NCBI GenBank assembly: GCA_963846715.1
Contig: CAWJXA010000003.1
Location: 1 to 64,000 of the forward strand
Direction: 5' to 3'
DNA length: 64,000 nucleotides
Source: Bog-257 sp963846715
Lineage (GTDB): Bacteria > Acidobacteriota > Terriglobia > Terriglobales > Acidobacteriaceae
Made by a program: the position numbers and the translations under genes. The notes under the pieces were generated by a model. That model saw only the letters and a program-made list of their open reading frames with translations, had not been told where the DNA came from and made no database searches. Positions 1 through 7,379 of this stretch are shown here, piece after piece (the stretch's first letter is position 1; every line of letters starts with the position of its first letter).

Positions 1-10
1 AAATGGCCTA

Positions 11-250
11 TTGGCCTGTAGTGGCATGCTCAACGGCTTCTTCGGGGAAGGTGAGACGAGGCACATCGCACACTGGCGATCGGTGAAGTATGTGGACGAG
101 TTCAATGAGGAGGGGGACTCAGAGGGAGAGACCATCATTCGCAAACGCGAACGGTTCAGCCATGAGCTGACCCTCGCCTATGAGGGTGGCCAGATCATTG
201 AGCTAAAGGAGACCAAGGAGACAAAGCCCAGCAATGAAGAACGCTCATGA
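11..250 (+). CDS. Hypothetical protein, possibly the 3' end of a longer gene
   Basis: The frame is open from the left edge of the window, so this may be the tail of a gene cut by the boundary. The only in-frame start near the edge is a TTG at 11. The last 60 residues are charged, rich in Glu, Lys and Arg, with no transmembrane segment and no motif I recognise. The stop overlaps the start of the next gene at 234, which suggests translational coupling. It lies at the left of a degraded integrated element. Confidence 0.4.
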   Translation: MACSGMLNGFFGEGETRHIAHWRSVKYVDEFNEEGDSEGETIIRKRERFSHELTLAYEGGQIIELKETKETKPSNEERS

Positions 251-848
251 ACGTTTCGGCAAGCTTGTTTATCGGCGGCGCACAGAAAAGACGGCAACCA
301 ACCTTCGCGTCTTCCTGGATGCCTTTGTAGGAGAGGACGGAGGCAAAGCCCACTTGATCTCGGTCCTTGGCGGCGACGTGGAGATCGGCGCCCTGGCTGC
401 AGCTTTTGCCAACGGTGACTCATTCACCGTGGTCGATCCTTACGGTGAAGAGAGTATCGTCTCGCTGGGCGAGAAGCCGCTGTGCTTCCGAGGTTCGATC
501 GTGGTCCATGGCCGGAAACGGCCGCTGAGACATCTTGTGAGTTGCTCGCAGGAATTAGTGGACACCACCTGCGATGGGAAATTGCTCCTGATCAGTGACG
601 ACCAATCCTTTATCTGGTCTTCGCTGGTGCGGCACTACGGCCTGCCCGCCACGCCGGAATGGGGATCGTGGATGATCTCGCAATTGCACCAGCAAAAGCG
701 TATTCAGCCACTTCCCGCGTTTGGATTCGCCGGAGTAGCCGTCAAGGCCAGGCGGAAAGAGTTATTGACTCCAGGTGCCAAGATCCGTCGGGCGTCGATG
801 TTTCCCGGCGCAGGATGTAGAGATTGCCGTCATCGGCGCGGACCTTGA
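234..848 (+). CDS. ICE/plasmid-associated hypothetical protein, 3' end probably disrupted
   Basis: The frame encodes 204 residues. The central part (about residues 95-180: RHLVSCSQEL, LLLISDDQSF, a GLPATPEW segment) resembles accessory proteins that I recall just upstream of SNF2-type helicases in integrative elements. The enzymatic role is unknown. After roughly residue 175 the sequence turns Arg/Cys-rich and is simply the antisense of the minus-strand gene at 742-978. I therefore infer that the natural 3' end was lost and the frame now runs into unrelated DNA. The start ATG overlaps the preceding frame by 17 bases. Confidence 0.5.
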   Translation: MKNAHERFGKLVYRRRTEKTATNLRVFLDAFVGEDGGKAHLISVLGGDVEIGALAAAFANGDSFTVVDPYGEESIVSLGEKPLCFRGSIVVHGRKRPLRHLVSCSQELVDTTCDGKLLLISDDQSFIWSSLVRHYGLPATPEWGSWMISQLHQQKRIQPLPAFGFAGVAVKARRKELLTPGAKIRRASMFPGAGCRDCRHRRGP

Positions 849-978
849 AATAGGTATCGGAAGGTCCGTACCACTGATCCAGTAATTCCTCGACCATGTA
901 CTCGTGTCCGTCCAGCCGAAAGCGCACCGGTCTTTCGTCCGCTATCCGACCGGAATAGCACTCCACCTCCAGCTTCAT
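742..978 (-). CDS. Small conserved acidobacterial-type protein (78 aa)
   Basis: The protein starts MKLEVECYSG, continues with RPVRFRLDGHEY and a DQWYGPSDTYFKVRADDG segment, and ends at a stop at 742. I recall a small soluble family in Acidobacteria with this pattern; its function is unknown to me. I chose the ATG at 978 rather than the longer frame to 1158 because the upstream extension has no family character. It overlaps the tail of the plus-strand frame ending at 848, so the two frames cannot both be ancestral there, and this one looks the more genuine. Confidence 0.6.
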   Translation of the reverse strand: MKLEVECYSGRIADERPVRFRLDGHEYMVEELLDQWYGPSDTYFKVRADDGNLYILRRETSTPDGSWHLESITLSAWP

Positions 979-1008
979 CTCACCCACTCGCCCTTCCCGG
1001 AGAAATCC

Positions 1009-3129
1009 ATGCAAAACCTCGACACTATCCATGATTATCTCCGAACTCACAGTGAGGAGATCGGCGAACGCATTTTGTCGTCGTACCCTGCTCTCGGAAG
1101 CATGTTGGTTCATAGCGCCGGCAGGCCATATTCGGGCCTGGTGATGGCGCCACCGCACTTGGTCGAGAAATGGGCGCGGGAGACCTTCTTAACACTGCCT
1201 CAGGTGCGCGTATTCCTCATCGATGACATGCGCAATGGTGGCGATCCGAAAGAACCGCATGGCATCAACGAAGTCCGGTTGCGTCGGGGTGAAATCGTGC
1301 GCGAAGGGCTGCACACCTCGTTGGCTGAATTGCGGCGTCTGGGGCGGAACGGGTGGCGAAGTCTCTGTCCCGGAACCACGATCTTCTGCGTTGGCAGAGA
1401 GAAGGCGAAACTCTCTTATTTCTGGAAGCACTGTTACGGCAAAAGCCGCTCCGGAAGGTACCTCGGGTCGCTTACGAACCCGGATACAGGTTGTCCTGTG
1501 GAGACGGATGGGGTGCGACTGAGTGCGCTCGACTTCGAGAAGAAGCGCCTGCACCAGATCGTGGAGGACTCGAAGGCAGGCAACACCAAGTACTCCGCGC
1601 TTTGGCAGGCGGACGGCAACAAGATCGTTCGCATGGCTCCGACGGAATACATGGGACGCTTCATGCCGGAATGGTGGGACTACGCCATTGCGGACGAAAT
1701 CCACCAACTTGCCGGCGACACAGCCCAAGGTAATGCTCTCGGCGTGCTCAACAAGACGGCAAGACGGTTCCTCGGACTCACGGGAACCCTGCTTTCTGGC
1801 TATGCGGATGATCTGTTCAACACCCTGTTCCGCACCGATGCCAAACGCATGACCGGAGACGGCTATGAATGGGGCTCAGCCGGACGGGAACGATTTACCC
1901 GCGACTTCGGCGTGATCGAGACCATAGAGCGCATCACAGTTGAAGACAATGCCTGCTCGAAGAAAACCAAGAAGACGGTCACGATCAAGCGTAAACCCGG
2001 CGCCTCGCCGCTGCTGTTCGGCAAGTATCTGATGGACCACTGCGCATTCATCGGCCTGGAGGACATCTCGGACGGCTTGCCAAGCTATCGGGAGGAAGTC
2101 GTACCAGTGGCTATGGAAGAGCCGCTGAAGACCGCGTATGAGGAACTCGAAGAGGAAATCACTGCCTGCCTGAAGGAGCATCGCGGAAACAGCAGCGTCG
2201 CCAGCACCATGCTGAACGCACTGCTGGCATGGCCGGACCATCCGCATGGTTTCGGAACTTTGTACGGTTCTGAATTTGACCCGGAAACCAAATGCCGCGA
2301 ATCGTTCGTCATTGCCGAAACGGTTGATCTGGACAAGAACGAGACGTATGCCAAAGAGCGGGCACTTATCGAGGAAGTCAAAGCCCAGCTCGCGCGCGGC
2401 CGCAAATGCCAGGTATTTGCCGTCTACACTAACAAGCACGACGTAACGGCGCGTCTGGAACAGCTATTTCGCGTTGAGGGTATACGCGCCTCAATCCTGC
2501 GTGCCAGTGTTCCTACTCACAGGCGGGAAGCCTGGTACCGCGAGCAGTTGCGTCGTGGAATCGATGTCGCGATCTGCCATCCCAAGATCGTTGAGACGGG
2601 ATTAGATCTCTTGGACTTTCCGACAATCCTGTTTCACGAGACGGGCTATTCACTGCATACCTTACGTCAGTCCAGCCGGCGTTCGTGGCGTATCGGACAG
2701 CGACGTCCGGTAGAAGTGAAGTTCTTTGCCTATAAGGGGACAATGCAGGAAGTCTGTCTTCGGCTGATGGGGAAGAAACTGCTGGTGGCGTTAGCGATGG
2801 AGGGTAAATTTGCCTCCGAAGGCCTGCAGGCAATCGATGGTGATGACGACATGCTTACGGCAATGGCGCGCGAGCTGGTGGAGAACAAGGGGATCGGGGA
2901 ATCTGCCGATTCAATCTGGCGAAGCGTCCAGCAGCTACGGCCGTCCACGTTTCCAACCGCAGGAGACGGAGCTCTGATTGCAACAACAGAAAGCAAGGGT
3001 GCCGGAGTTCCAGAGTCACCCACGTTTTCAGTGGAATCACTCCCGGACTCCGCACGGAGGAACGATAGAGATATTCCTGGGCAATGCGTCCGTAGAATCC
3101 AGGACGTCGAGCAGCTCTCGTTGTTCTAA
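1009..3129 (+). CDS. SNF2-type DEAD/DEAH helicase-like protein of an integrative element, Walker A segment missing
   Basis: This 706-residue protein belongs to the large SNF2-like helicases carried on integrative and conjugative elements. Visible motifs are VMAPPHLVEKW near residue 50 (motif Ia region), DEIH at about 229-232 (motif II), GLTGT (motif III) some 30 residues later, an ETGLDLL segment (motif V) and QSSRRSWRIGQ near 554 (motif VI). The N-terminus (YLRTHSEEIGERILSSYPAL) also fits the family, but the block that should follow it, with a GxGKT/S Walker A loop, is absent: the sequence jumps from SSYPAL to the PPHLVEKW region. ATP binding is therefore doubtful. I chose ATG 1009 over the frame start at 904 because residues upstream of it are antisense to the 742-978 gene. 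Confidence 0.7.
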   Translation: MQNLDTIHDYLRTHSEEIGERILSSYPALGSMLVHSAGRPYSGLVMAPPHLVEKWARETFLTLPQVRVFLIDDMRNGGDPKEPHGINEVRLRRGEIVREGLHTSLAELRRLGRNGWRSLCPGTTIFCVGREKAKLSYFWKHCYGKSRSGRYLGSLTNPDTGCPVETDGVRLSALDFEKKRLHQIVEDSKAGNTKYSALWQADGNKIVRMAPTEYMGRFMPEWWDYAIADEIHQLAGDTAQGNALGVLNKTARRFLGLTGTLLSGYADDLFNTLFRTDAKRMTGDGYEWGSAGRERFTRDFGVIETIERITVEDNACSKKTKKTVTIKRKPGASPLLFGKYLMDHCAFIGLEDISDGLPSYREEVVPVAMEEPLKTAYEELEEEITACLKEHRGNSSVASTMLNALLAWPDHPHGFGTLYGSEFDPETKCRESFVIAETVDLDKNETYAKERALIEEVKAQLARGRKCQVFAVYTNKHDVTARLEQLFRVEGIRASILRASVPTHRREAWYREQLRRGIDVAICHPKIVETGLDLLDFPTILFHETGYSLHTLRQSSRRSWRIGQRRPVEVKFFAYKGTMQEVCLRLMGKKLLVALAMEGKFASEGLQAIDGDDDMLTAMARELVENKGIGESADSIWRSVQQLRPSTFPTAGDGALIATTESKGAGVPESPTFSVESLPDSARRNDRDIPGQCVRRIQDVEQLSLF

Positions 3130-3322
3130 CAGGTTGCGCTGCGGCCCGGCCTCGAGTGCCGCCGCCAAACAGGGCGGCCGCGTCCGACGCAGGCGGCCAA
3201 GAGCGGCTACTTAGACGAATCGTTTCATCCAGTTGTCTACCATCGTGCAGGGCATCGAAAGCGCCGATTTCGTTTCCCTTGGCGATCAGGGTGACCTTGC
3301 CAGGGCGGTCAATTCTTGATAG

Positions 3323-3343
3323 ACTAAGTTCAATAAACTAAGT
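3323..3343 (+). promoter_or_regulatory. Direct repeat ACTAAGT upstream of the Phd/VapC pair
   Basis: Two copies of ACTAAGT lie at 3323-3329 and 3337-3343, 14 bases apart, ending 12 bases before the antitoxin ATG. Phd-type antitoxins usually repress their own promoter by binding repeated sites, so this is a candidate operator. The repeats are short, and no good -35/-10 pair is obvious. Confidence 0.35.
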
Positions 3344-3355
3344 CCTATAGATGTC

Positions 3356-3601
3356 ATGAAAACTGTAAACATCCACAAAGCCAAAACGCAGCTCTCGAAG
3401 TTGGTGGAAGCAGCGTCCAAGGGCGAGCCCTTCATCATTGCCAAGGCGGGCAAACCAGTCGTCAAGGTTACCGCGCTGACCGCCCCCACCTACGACCAGG
3501 TAAAGCGTCTGGGGTTCATGGCGGGACAATTCACCATACCGGACGACTTCGACCAAATGGGAAGCGAGGAGATCGAGAACCTCTTCGGTGGTGGGGAATG
3601 A
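3356..3601 (+). CDS. Phd/YefM-family antitoxin
   Basis: This 81-residue protein has the typical Phd/YefM start (MKTVNIHKAKTQLSKLVEAA), followed by the GEPFIIAKAGKPVVKV strand pair that forms the DNA-binding fold. The C-terminal part, IPDDFDQMGSEEIENLF, is the toxin-wrapping tail that ends VapB-like partners of PIN toxins. It neutralises the VapC encoded immediately downstream and should autoregulate the operon. Its stop codon overlaps the toxin start (ATGA). The length is normal and nothing suggests decay. Confidence 0.9.
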   Translation: MKTVNIHKAKTQLSKLVEAASKGEPFIIAKAGKPVVKVTALTAPTYDQVKRLGFMAGQFTIPDDFDQMGSEEIENLFGGGE

Positions 3602-3984
3602 AGCTCTTATTGGACACGCACCTGCTACTGTGGGCGGCCGGCGAACCCAAGCGGTTGCCGAAAGACATCCGCACCTTGTTGGAGGACCGGGACAACGAGT
3701 TACTGTTCAGTGCTGCCAGTTTGTGGGAGGTAGCGATCAAGAGCGGATTAGGGCGAAAGGACTTTCGGGTCGAAGCCCGTCTGTTGCGCCGCGGCCTGCT
3801 GGACAACGGTTACAGCGAATTGCCGATTGTCAGCGACCACGTCGTTGCCATCGATAGCCTGCCACCGATTCATAAAGACCCCTTTGATCGTGTTCTGGTG
3901 GCGCAGGCGACGGTCGAGGGCATTACGCTGCTTACCAACGATCCGGTCGTGGCGCAGTATCCGGGCCCGATACGAAAGCTGTAA
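3598..3984 (+). CDS. Type II toxin VapC-like PIN-domain ribonuclease
   Basis: This 128-residue PIN-domain protein starts MKLLLDTHLLLWA with the first catalytic Asp at residue 6. It has the conserved Glu in SLWEVAIKSGLGR and the later acidic residues in DPFDRVLVAQA, followed by LLTNDP. Such toxins cleave RNA (tRNA or rRNA) in a Mg-dependent way. It shares ATGA with the upstream antitoxin, the standard arrangement for a co-translated pair. All expected acidic residues are present, so it is probably active. It sits on the integrated element, where such pairs stabilise the element. Confidence 0.9.
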   Translation: MKLLLDTHLLLWAAGEPKRLPKDIRTLLEDRDNELLFSAASLWEVAIKSGLGRKDFRVEARLLRRGLLDNGYSELPIVSDHVVAIDSLPPIHKDPFDRVLVAQATVEGITLLTNDPVVAQYPGPIRKL

Positions 3985-4053
3985 GTATGCCGGAGCAGCC
4001 GGATCCCAGCGAAGGTACACAGCTGACAGCCACCGTACGTTCAGAAAAAATAC

Positions 4054-4512
4054 ATGATTGGGGGTAACTCTCCTGTGGCGCTTCGAACCACCCGCCGCGA
4101 CTTAGGCTTGGATTTTCGAAGCCCGCCGGATCTGACTGACTCTGCCACCCGGAAGCGACTGAGTCCAGCGGCCATCGACGTATTTCTCGATATCTCCGAC
4201 AAATGGGGCCTGGGAAGCCGCGATGCCAGAATACTGTTGGGAGGCATTTCAAGCGGAAGGTATTACGCGCTGAAGAAGAACCGCAGAGGTCTGTTGACGC
4301 AGGACGAACTGACTCGAGTCTCGCTTCTGATCGGAATCTTCCAAGCGCTTAACGCTTTGTTCAGTGAGAAACTTGCTAACCAGTGGATCTCACGGCCGAA
4401 CAGCAACCCAATGTTCAAGAACCAACCTCCTCTTGTGTTCCTGATCCAGGGTGGAATGCCTGGCATATTAACGGTCCGTCGATTGCTGGATAGCAGGCGC
4501 AGTGGAAGATAA
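4054..4512 (+). CDS. MbcA/ParS/Xre-type antitoxin, without an adjacent RES toxin
   Basis: The 152-residue protein has an N-terminal helical region around residues 28-75 (LSPAAIDVFLDISDKWGL, then ARILLGGISSGRYYALKK), which resembles the Xre-like HTH of MbcA/ParS antitoxins. The C-terminal half (LIGIFQALNALFSEKLANQWI, then PLVFLIQGGMPGILTVRRLLD) matches the toxin-binding MbcA/ParS/Xre region. These antitoxins normally precede a RES-domain toxin that degrades NAD. No such gene follows: the next gene is a convergent aldo/keto reductase-like gene. It is therefore an orphan antitoxin, perhaps an anti-addiction remnant. The family call is from pattern recognition. Confidence 0.7.
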   Translation: MIGGNSPVALRTTRRDLGLDFRSPPDLTDSATRKRLSPAAIDVFLDISDKWGLGSRDARILLGGISSGRYYALKKNRRGLLTQDELTRVSLLIGIFQALNALFSEKLANQWISRPNSNPMFKNQPPLVFLIQGGMPGILTVRRLLDSRRSGR

Positions 4513-4636
4513 GCGTTGCCCGTAACAGTTCAAATCAATCAGAGAGACATGTACTGACTGACTCTGGCTCAGCACGCGGAGGGGCTGGATCCCTGTGTTG
4601 ATTCGATCCACGGATGACGTGCCGGATTTCGTGCTT

Positions 4637-5449
4637 TTATCCCTTGATGGATAACAGGGTTGGCTTGAAGTACTTGGCTTGGCCGACCCGACGCATCCAG
4701 TCCATTTCCTCTGGAGTCATTGGGCCTTTGTCCAACGCGTCAAGCGCGGCTGCCAGATCGGACGCTGATCTGGGACCCGTCAGGCACAGGTCAACCGCCG
4801 GGTTCGTCAAATTGAACCGATAACAATCACCCGCCGAGGGGATTTTTTCACCGCCAGGCACCTTGTCAGGTTTCATCAAGTCGCCCCAGCAGGTGGCTGT
4901 GAACGACACGATTCCGGGCCTGACCTCAGGCGAAGGCAGTTTTGGAAAGATGTCTCGCTCCGCGCCCGGATGCACGGCGTTGTAACGCACGTGAAGGACA
5001 TCAACATTGCCGTTATGGTTGGCAAGCGCCGCTGCCTGTGGCCGATTGTGAGTTGAGACAGCGATAGCGCGTATGAAACCGCGCTCTCGAAGCCGCAACG
5101 CCTGGTCGAAGATTGCAGGGCTGACGTCCTTGTTCCAGAGTCCCAGCAGAAGAATGTCAGCGTGATCCATGCCAAGCGACTTTAATGCGCGCTCCAGACT
5201 CCACAGGACCATTGCGGCGACACGCGAATAAGACTGGATAACGAGGCGGAACTCATCCCGACGTGATCGCAGGCTGCGTAGTCCCTCACCGAATTTGGCG
5301 GTACGCATCGAGCCCCAATACAGGTAATTGACGCCTCGCTCAAACGCCATCTGTACGCAGCGTTCGTCGGCGCCGTAACTCGATGCCAGACCGAGACGGC
5401 CCACTTTCCAGCCTGTCTTACCCAGCGTTGTGGTCTTCCAGTCGGTCAT
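4637..5449 (-). CDS. Aldo/keto reductase-fold protein lacking the usual catalytic residues
   Basis: The 270-residue protein follows the TIM-barrel order of aldo/keto reductases: TTLGKTGWKVGRLGLASSYGA, AFERGVNYLYWGS, SLERALKSLGMDHADILLL, RERGFIRAIAVSTHNR, then a C-terminal PAVDLCLTGPRSASDL strand and helix. The normal tetrad is not visible: the Asp/Tyr motif is replaced by YLYWGSMRT (42-50), the Lys strand reads LVIQSYSR (69-76), and the His after the long helix is replaced in LLGLWNK (101-107). NADPH binding may persist (GPRSASDL near the C-terminus), but classical carbonyl reduction is doubtful. It converges with the antitoxin at 4054 and diverges from the gene at 5501. Confidence 0.75.
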   Translation of the reverse strand: MTDWKTTTLGKTGWKVGRLGLASSYGADERCVQMAFERGVNYLYWGSMRTAKFGEGLRSLRSRRDEFRLVIQSYSRVAAMVLWSLERALKSLGMDHADILLLGLWNKDVSPAIFDQALRLRERGFIRAIAVSTHNRPQAAALANHNGNVDVLHVRYNAVHPGAERDIFPKLPSPEVRPGIVSFTATCWGDLMKPDKVPGGEKIPSAGDCYRFNLTNPAVDLCLTGPRSASDLAAALDALDKGPMTPEEMDWMRRVGQAKYFKPTLLSIKG

Positions 5450-5500
5450 CCCTTGTTCACCGAGGTTTCAGAACTTAGAACCTGCACATCAGGAATTGTT

Positions 5501-6172
5501 ATGGAACAGTTATACGCGAGCCAGTCCCAGCCGGATTGTAAGGCAACCCTCTGCGGCGTCCGTGATCGCGTCGAAGTCAAGAGCCGACGCAAGTACGTCT
5601 TCACCGACCAAATCGACCGCCTCATCCGGGAGTGTTATCACAATCGTCGAGATGAAAAGACGCGTTTGAATATCCGGCCGCTGGCCAAGAAGGTCGGCAT
5701 GCCGCATTGGGTACTGAAGAAGCGTGCCCGCGAATTGGGCCTGGCACGAACCAAAGAGCTGCCCTGGAGCGAGGCAGAGTTAGGCATTCTGGCGCGGTAT
5801 GCGTGGATGAGCGACGAGCGAATCCGTCTGAAGCTGAAGGCTGCCGGATATTCTCGAACCGTGACCGGAATCCACCTCAAGCTTAAGCGGATGCGGTTCA
5901 AGCATGACGGGAATTTTTACTCCGCCTACAGTCTTGCGCAAGCGCTGGGGATCGATCCCCATGCAGTAACCCGCTGGATCAAGAGCGGCCATTTGAAGGC
6001 CAAATTCCGAGGCACAGCACGAGGCCCACAGCAAAACGGCGACAGCTACCTGATCCAAGAGAAGGATGTCCGCCGCTTCATCCTCGAACACCCAACCGAC
6101 ATTGACCTGCGCAAAGTGGACCAACTCTGGTTCCTCGATCTCATTACCAACGGTTTAGTCCGCGCCGCCTGA
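5501..6172 (+). CDS. Helix-turn-helix DNA-binding protein of an integrative element
   Basis: The protein has about 223 residues from the ATG at 5501, which follows an AGGA at about 5491; the longer TTG frame from 5453 has no better ribosome site. Three DNA-binding-like segments can be seen: a homeodomain-like block (QIDRLIRECYHNRR ... LAKKVGMPHWVLKKRARELGL), a second (WSEAELGILARYAWMSDERIRLKLKAAGY ... GIHLKLKRM) and a MerR/Xis-like motif (SLAQALGIDPHAVTRWIKSGHLKA). Proteins of this build occur near integrases on mobile islands and may regulate excision. That role is inferred from its place just before the recombinase. Confidence 0.65.
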   Translation: MEQLYASQSQPDCKATLCGVRDRVEVKSRRKYVFTDQIDRLIRECYHNRRDEKTRLNIRPLAKKVGMPHWVLKKRARELGLARTKELPWSEAELGILARYAWMSDERIRLKLKAAGYSRTVTGIHLKLKRMRFKHDGNFYSAYSLAQALGIDPHAVTRWIKSGHLKAKFRGTARGPQQNGDSYLIQEKDVRRFILEHPTDIDLRKVDQLWFLDLITNGLVRAA

Positions 6173-6213
6173 GATCTCTCGTTCGCAAACTGCTCGACCG
6201 CGAAGACAAACCC

Positions 6214-6954
6214 GTGTGTTGCGGTCAGGCGCCGAACCGCCAGAAGCGGCACAACCAACTTGGGAGAGTCGCCGACCACTATGTCTGCGGGCTCTCCCGA
6301 TTTCCATTCTTGGAGGAATCACCAGCGATGGTATTTCTCGACATGCCGGCGGGGCTGCGCCGAGGTGAGTTGGCCGGCCTCAAATGGGAGGATGTGGACT
6401 TCAAGCATCTGCATCTTAATGTGAGCCGGTCATTGGTGGACCAGCACGTTGGCCCGGTCAAAACTGAGGTATCAAGAAAGCTGATGCCGATCGACGAATA
6501 CGTTGCTCGCGATCTGATGGCCTGGTACGAGCAAACGCCTTATAAGCAACCGTCCGATTACCTGTGGGCAACTGACGCGAATCGCGCCGGTTCGAAGCGG
6601 GGAAAGCAGCCGGTTTGGCTGAGCACGGTAATGCGTGACCATATCCAGCCGATGGCGAAACAGCTCGGCATCAACAAAAAAATCGGCTGGCACACCTTTC
6701 GCCATACGTTCTCAACGCTGCTCAAAAGCAACGGAGAAGACGTGAAAGTCGTTCAAGAGCTGTTGCGGCACTCTACGTCGCGAATGACGCTGGATACATA
6801 CACGCAGGCTTTGAGCCCGGATAAGAGGGCGGCACAGAGCCGAGTAGTGGGGATGATCCGGCCAAAAACAACTTGTACCGTCGTTGTACCGCGGGAAACT
6901 GACCAAATCAGCCGCAAGTCTCTGAAAAGATTTGGCGTCCCCGACGGGATTTGA
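6214..6954 (+). CDS. Tyrosine recombinase (integrase), N-terminally truncated
   Basis: The catalytic domain of a phage-type tyrosine integrase is complete: Arg in GLRRGELAGLKW, then GWHTFRHTFSTLL (the HxxR pair), LRHSTSRMTLDTYTQ with the second His region and the nucleophilic Tyr. The arm-binding and core-binding domains expected before it (about 150 residues) are missing. The first 40 residues of the frame have no family character, and an ATG at 6328 preceded by GAGG-like bases may be the working start. The last codons (GVPDGI) are encoded by the 3' end of tRNA-Glu, showing that this gene sits exactly at the attachment site. Activity is unlikely without the core-binding domain. Confidence 0.8.
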   Translation: MCCGQAPNRQKRHNQLGRVADHYVCGLSRFPFLEESPAMVFLDMPAGLRRGELAGLKWEDVDFKHLHLNVSRSLVDQHVGPVKTEVSRKLMPIDEYVARDLMAWYEQTPYKQPSDYLWATDANRAGSKRGKQPVWLSTVMRDHIQPMAKQLGINKKIGWHTFRHTFSTLLKSNGEDVKVVQELLRHSTSRMTLDTYTQALSPDKRAAQSRVVGMIRPKTTCTVVVPRETDQISRKSLKRFGVPDGI

Positions 6955-7010
6955 ACCCGTGTTACCGCCGTGAAAGGGCGATGTCCTAGGCCAGGCTAGA
7001 CGACGGGGAC
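6933..7010 (-). tRNA. tRNA-Glu (anticodon UUC)
   Basis: Read on the minus strand, the sequence folds into a cloverleaf. The seven-base acceptor stem GTCCCCG/CGGGGAC is at 7004-7010 and 6937-6943, the CTTTCAC anticodon loop at 6970-6976 has UUC in the middle, and the T arm contains GGTTCAAATCC. The genome encodes CCA at 6933-6935. The 3' half doubles as the end of the integrase gene, so it is an integration site that has been restored by the element. Confidence 0.95.
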
Positions 7011-7041
7011 GCTTGCTGAAGGGAAGCTTACCAAGCACTTG

Positions 7042-7071
7042 ATAGTAGCAGCCGCTCAGAAGCAGTGTCAA
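7042..7071 (-). promoter_or_regulatory. Sigma-70-type promoter for tRNA-Glu
   Basis: On the minus strand a perfect TTGACA (7066-7071) is followed after 18 bases by TACTAT (7042-7047). The expected start is about 25 bases before the tRNA 5' end at 7010. The near-consensus boxes fit a strongly expressed tRNA. Confidence 0.7.
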
Positions 7072-7379
7072 AAGCGGGTCCCGCGGCGTCGTGCGCCGTT
7101 TCGCTACGCAACATCGAGGCCTCCAGCTCGCTAAGCGCGCTCATCCCGGCCTGCAAATCCCGCGACGACAACAGCACTGAGTGGCGTTGGTAGTACAGGT
7201 AGTATAAAGACGGGAATTGCGTGTGCTCTGCACACCCTGCGTACCATCACACTCACCTCATCGCCACACCCTACTCGCATCGGCAGCATCGTGCGCGTCT
7301 CACGCCCAACAAATCGCAATCACTTTCGCCGCATACCAGATAGACTCCGAAGAGGCGCTCTCCTGCGTCCGGATGTGAT
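7072..7379. other. Intergenic stretch with no clear feature
   Basis: About 300 bases lie between the tRNA promoter and the acyltransferase gene. I see no convincing reading frame with a ribosome site. The promoter of the downstream gene must lie here (a TAGTATAAAG segment near 7199-7208 is a weak -10 candidate). Confidence 0.3.

Noticed and set aside
3156..3341. Minus-strand stretch reading GKVTLIAKGNEIGAFDALHDG
   Set aside because: It looks protein-like for about 25 residues but has no start and merges into GC-rich noise; at most a remnant.
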